This document shows positions 41,351 to 43,736 of a stretch of 43,736 nt of DNA, piece by piece. Numbering within the stretch: the first letter of the stretch is position 1; the number at the start of each line of letters is the position of its first letter. A program made the position numbers and the translations under genes. The notes under the pieces were generated by a model. The model did not search any database, was not told the origin of the DNA, and saw only the letters and a program-made list of their open reading frames with translations. Source of the stretch: an uncultured Verrucomicrobiota bacterium (GTDB lineage: Bacteria; Verrucomicrobiota; Kiritimatiellia; RFP12; UBA3636); contig CAMNCG010000006.1 of assembly GCA_946534105.1 (NCBI GenBank), forward strand, positions 1 to 43,736, given 5' to 3'.

Positions 41351-43188
41351 GTGCCTTTCTCCGTCTTGGCCGACACCCCGAGCTCCGCGAGGTCGGATTC
41401 GGTCCAGACGCCGTCGGCCGTGGCGTCGAGCGTGCCCATGTCGCGCTGCAGCGCGAGTTCCTGCTGCCGGTAGTCGGTGATGGCGCGGTAGAGGGAATTC
41501 TGGGCGGAAAGCAGCGCGGCCTGGGCGTCGAGCAGGTCCTTCATGTCGGCGCGGCCGGCTTCGAGCAGCATGTCCTGGTTGCGGACGCGGCGGCCGGCGA
41601 GTTCCACGGCGCGCGACTGGATCCGGAGCTGTTCGCGCGTCTGCGCCAGCGCGCGCAGGTCTTCGCGGACTTCGGTCTTGAGCTCGTCTTCGGCCTTCTG
41701 GTAGTCGCGCACGGCGCTTTCGAGCGCGACGAGCGCGTTGCGGTAGGAGTTGCGTTCCTTCGTGCGTTCGAGCGGGAGGTCGATCTTGACGGTGCCCGAG
41801 GCCGAGGCGTCGCGCATCCGGAACGGCGCGTGGCTGCGCCCGACGCGCGACGTCGAGGCCGTCGCCGCCTCGCCCACGCTCGCGGCACCGCCGATCGTCA
41901 CCTCCGCGCGGAGCCCGTCCTCCGCCACCGCGAGGTGGCGCTGGGCGTCCTCCACGCGGTCGCGCGCGGTGGCGATGTCGGACCGCCGCTCGAACGCGAT
42001 GGCGATGGCGCGGTCCGCGGCTTCCTGGGGGTCCCCGTCCTCGCCCGCGGCGCCGTCGGACGCTTCCGCCGCGAGAAAACCGGAAACCAGCGTTTCGAGC
42101 TCCTCCATGTCGCTTTCGCGCGGCTCCACCGCGGAGTCGGGCGGGAGCCCGAGCCGCGTCTTGAAGGCGTCGAGCGCCGATTCGTAGTTCTGGCACGCGG
42201 CCGTCCACCGCGCCCGCGCCGCCAGTTCGCTCTGGTAGGACTGGTCGAAGGCGGCCTTCGACATCCGGCTCGCGTCGGCCATGCGGCGCGAGCGCCGCGT
42301 GGAAAGGACGACGCGGCGGTAGTTGGCGTCCTCGTTCTGGCGCGTGCGCAGGGCGAGAAGGAGCGAGAGGTAGGAGCGGCCGATTTCCACGACGAACGCG
42401 CGCTTGCGCTGCTCGAAGGCGCGGACGGCGTAGACGAGGTCGCGCTCGGCCTGCGTGAGGGATTCCCGCCGGACGAGACGGCCGGACCCGCGCAGCAGCG
42501 GGATCGAGACGCTCGTGTCGGCGACGGCGCCCCACGCCGTCCTGCGGTCGCCGTCGAGCATGCCGGTGAGGTTGAAGGCGAGCGCGGCGTCGGTCGAAAC
42601 GCCGTTTTCGAACGTTTTCGACGCGCCGGCTTTCGCGCTTTCGCCGTGGGCGGAAACGCGCTCGCCGTCCGTCCCCCGCTCCGTTTCGGCGGCGCCGGAG
42701 AGCGCGCCAAGGAGAGAAGAGTGGAATTCCCGGCTTTCGAGGTCGAGCGCGAGCGCGCTCGCGAAGAGCTCTTCCTTGGCGGCCCGGAAGTCCGGGGAGT
42801 TCGCGGCCGCGATCCGGACCGAATCCTGGAGCCCGATTTCCAGCGCGTTCGTGCCGCTCGGAACGAACGCGGCGTCCGCGCCGTTCCGGCCCGGCAGGAG
42901 CCGGTCGCCGGCGCGCCAGTAGCGGTTCGCCGGGAGGTCGCGGATGCCGAGCGACGCCGGATCGAACACCGGGAGGTTCTGCCCCAGAAGCAGGCGCCGC
43001 CGCAGCGTCTCCGCCGCCGATTCGACGGCGATTTCCTCCGGCACCGCGCCCGCCGCGGCCTGCGCCGCCGCGATGTGGCGGGCCGCGGCTTCGTCCGCCG
43101 CCTCGCGCCACTTGGCCGTGCTCCGGCATCCGGCCGCGGCGATCGCGGCGGCTGCAACGGCGAGACGGAAGACGTGCGGGCGGAACAT
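41347..43188 (-). CDS. TolC-like outer-membrane efflux lipoprotein
   Basis: This 613-residue protein has a lipoprotein signal MFRPHVFRLAVAAAAIAAAGC with lipobox Cys at 21. Two TolC-type halves follow, rich in long alpha-helices and Asn/Arg/Ala (LEIGLQDSVRIAAANSPDFRAAKEEL; YQKAEDELKTEVREDLRALAQTREQLRIQSRAVELAGRR). It forms the outer-membrane channel of the export system. The start at 43188 is chosen over the longer frame because the signal peptide begins there. An extended -10 lies 8 nt upstream, so translation is probably leaderless. First gene of the operon; its stop overlaps the adaptor start. Confidence 0.88.
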   Translation of the reverse strand: MFRPHVFRLAVAAAAIAAAGCRSTAKWREAADEAAARHIAAAQAAAGAVPEEIAVESAAETLRRRLLLGQNLPVFDPASLGIRDLPANRYWRAGDRLLPGRNGADAAFVPSGTNALEIGLQDSVRIAAANSPDFRAAKEELFASALALDLESREFHSSLLGALSGAAETERGTDGERVSAHGESAKAGASKTFENGVSTDAALAFNLTGMLDGDRRTAWGAVADTSVSIPLLRGSGRLVRRESLTQAERDLVYAVRAFEQRKRAFVVEIGRSYLSLLLALRTRQNEDANYRRVVLSTRRSRRMADASRMSKAAFDQSYQSELAARARWTAACQNYESALDAFKTRLGLPPDSAVEPRESDMEELETLVSGFLAAEASDGAAGEDGDPQEAADRAIAIAFERRSDIATARDRVEDAQRHLAVAEDGLRAEVTIGGAASVGEAATASTSRVGRSHAPFRMRDASASGTVKIDLPLERTKERNSYRNALVALESAVRDYQKAEDELKTEVREDLRALAQTREQLRIQSRAVELAGRRVRNQDMLLEAGRADMKDLLDAQAALLSAQNSLYRAITDYRQQELALQRDMGTLDATADGVWTESDLAELGVSAKTEKGT

Positions 43189-43196
43189 GGCGCCGG

Positions 43197-43205
43197 AGTC
43201 TACCA
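43197..43205 (-). promoter_or_regulatory. Extended -10 promoter of the TolC operon; predicted leaderless start
   Basis: On the minus strand TGG (43203-43205) plus TAGACT (43197-43202) lies 8 nt before the ATG at 43188. No good -35 and no Shine-Dalgarno sequence are visible. The transcript should begin at or within about 2 nt of the ATG. Confidence 0.5.
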
Positions 43206-43388
43206 CAAGCCTCCGTTTCCGTGCTTCATGGGTGTGACCAAACGTTGTCAGCGGCATGGCGCGCCCGTACGCGGGCTTGCGCTTGCGTGTGCGCCCTTGC
43301 CTTTGCCCTTGTGCGTTGCTGCTTTCCGAACCGCCGCCGCCGGTCGAGGGGACGCTCCCGGAAGCGTCCGGCAGGGCCATCCTTTGTG

Positions 43389-43465
43389 TTGACATTTTTG
43401 TCAATGGTGTTCATTTGGTGTTTGTGACAATGACACAAACATTCATTGACCAACAATGACACAAA
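43389..43465. repeat. Operator-like inverted and direct repeats upstream of the TolC operon
   Basis: TTGACA-TTTT-TGTCAA (43389-43404) is a perfect inverted repeat. CAATGACACAAA occurs at 43428-43439 and 43454-43465, 26 bp apart. TTTGTG/CACAAA (43421-43426 and 43434-43439) forms another dyad with a 7-bp spacer. The cluster is A/T-rich within GC-rich DNA and lies about 200 bp upstream of the TolC-like gene. Confidence 0.6.
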
Positions 43466-43602
43466 TACCAATGCCAATTCAAAGCGCTCGCATTCGTTTC
43501 GGAACGAGTCGAAGAAGGCAAAAGGGCTCCGCACCCCCTTCGCGCCGAGCCCAAGGCCGCGCCCGATACGCGCGAAACCGCCGCCCGGACTGCCCGAAAA
43601 CG

Positions 43603-43663
43603 CGCCGAATTCTCGCGCGATATTTCATTAATTGATAAGATATATTTTACATAGAATTCGGTG
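43603..43663. promoter_or_regulatory. AT-island flanked by inverted AGAATTCGG boxes, copy 3
   Basis: CGCCGAATTCTC (43603-43614; GAGAATTCGGCG on the minus strand) and AGAATTCGGTG (43653-43663) face outward from an A/T-rich core (about 43620-43651). Each box thus has the AT tract on its 5' side, as in copies 1 and 2, so a divergent arrangement is likely. Confidence 0.5.
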
Positions 43664-43736
43664 CCATTTTTGGAACCGTTTCCGGGCCGGTCCGGAGGCG
43701 GGGATTCGGCGAGGAAGGAGCGGGAGGGCGGCGCGG

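Larger units (their letters stand above)
43189..43736. other. Long intergenic region upstream of the TolC operon
   Basis: This 548-bp stretch has no convincing gene; short frames on both strands have no recognisable domains. It holds the TolC-operon -10, a set of operator-like repeats (43389-43465), a GC-rich segment, and an AT-island flanked by inverted AGAATTCGG boxes (43603-43663). A rightward gene probably starts beyond the window. Confidence 0.6.

Noticed and set aside
40128-43129. Extended leftward frame running through the TolC-like gene into the adaptor
   Set aside because: The upstream part is the out-of-frame shadow of the TolC-like gene; the adaptor has a clear GTG start with GTGA overlap at 41350.

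Overview
The window is very GC-rich DNA from a Gram-negative bacterium. Signs of an outer membrane are a TolC-like lipoprotein, an LptF/LptG-family permease and a HlyD-like adaptor. A Na+-pumping oxaloacetate decarboxylase, FAD_oxidored-family flavoproteins, a XylR-like AraC regulator and agarase-like hydrolases together suggest the PVC superphylum, perhaps Kiritimatiellota or Lentisphaerota. That placement is inference, because no rRNA gene is present. Promoters are often of an extended -10 type (TG-N-TANNNT).

Layout. (1) 1-1770: a leftward promoter with a partial ORF, then a leuC-type aconitase-family gene (+) ending in a strong terminator. (2) 1788-5580 (-): oadG-oadA-oadB, a Na+-translocating decarboxylase. 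(3) 5784-7707 (+): apbE and a NagD-like HAD phosphatase. (4) 7744-18842 (-): a six-gene secreted carbohydrate cluster read from the right. It encodes a beta-helix/PKD surface protein, three tandem GH50-like proteins (the middle one lacks the nucleophile), an FAD oxidoreductase and an SGNH/DUF4886 hydrolase. Stop/start overlaps couple several of them. (5) 18979-32479 (-): a largely housekeeping stretch with an SDR epimerase, an LptF/G permease, a VanZ-like protein, rsmA, a carboxyltransferase fused to an AccB-type biotin domain, purB, addB and addA. (6) 32536-33970: rpmB, a zinc-ribbon protein and a 67-residue ORF (-), divergent from tRNA-Arg(ACG) and an initiator tRNA (+). (7) 34032-36665 (-): a second FAD oxidoreductase with an adjacent XylR/AraC regulator. 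(8) 36724-43188 (-): a TolC-HlyD export operon. The place of the expected permease is taken by a fusion of a flippase-like membrane domain, a beta-propeller and a collagen-like tail. A MacB/LolD-type ATPase gene follows across a repeat-rich gap.

The least conventional signals are these: a 78-bp structured in-frame insertion inside a signal peptide; a predicted dead glycosidase retained in a coupled operon; the flippase/propeller/collagen fusion; a recurrent AT-island plus AGAATTCGG box in intergenic DNA; and several genes whose extended -10 box lies only 8-10 nt from the start codon, implying leaderless mRNAs.
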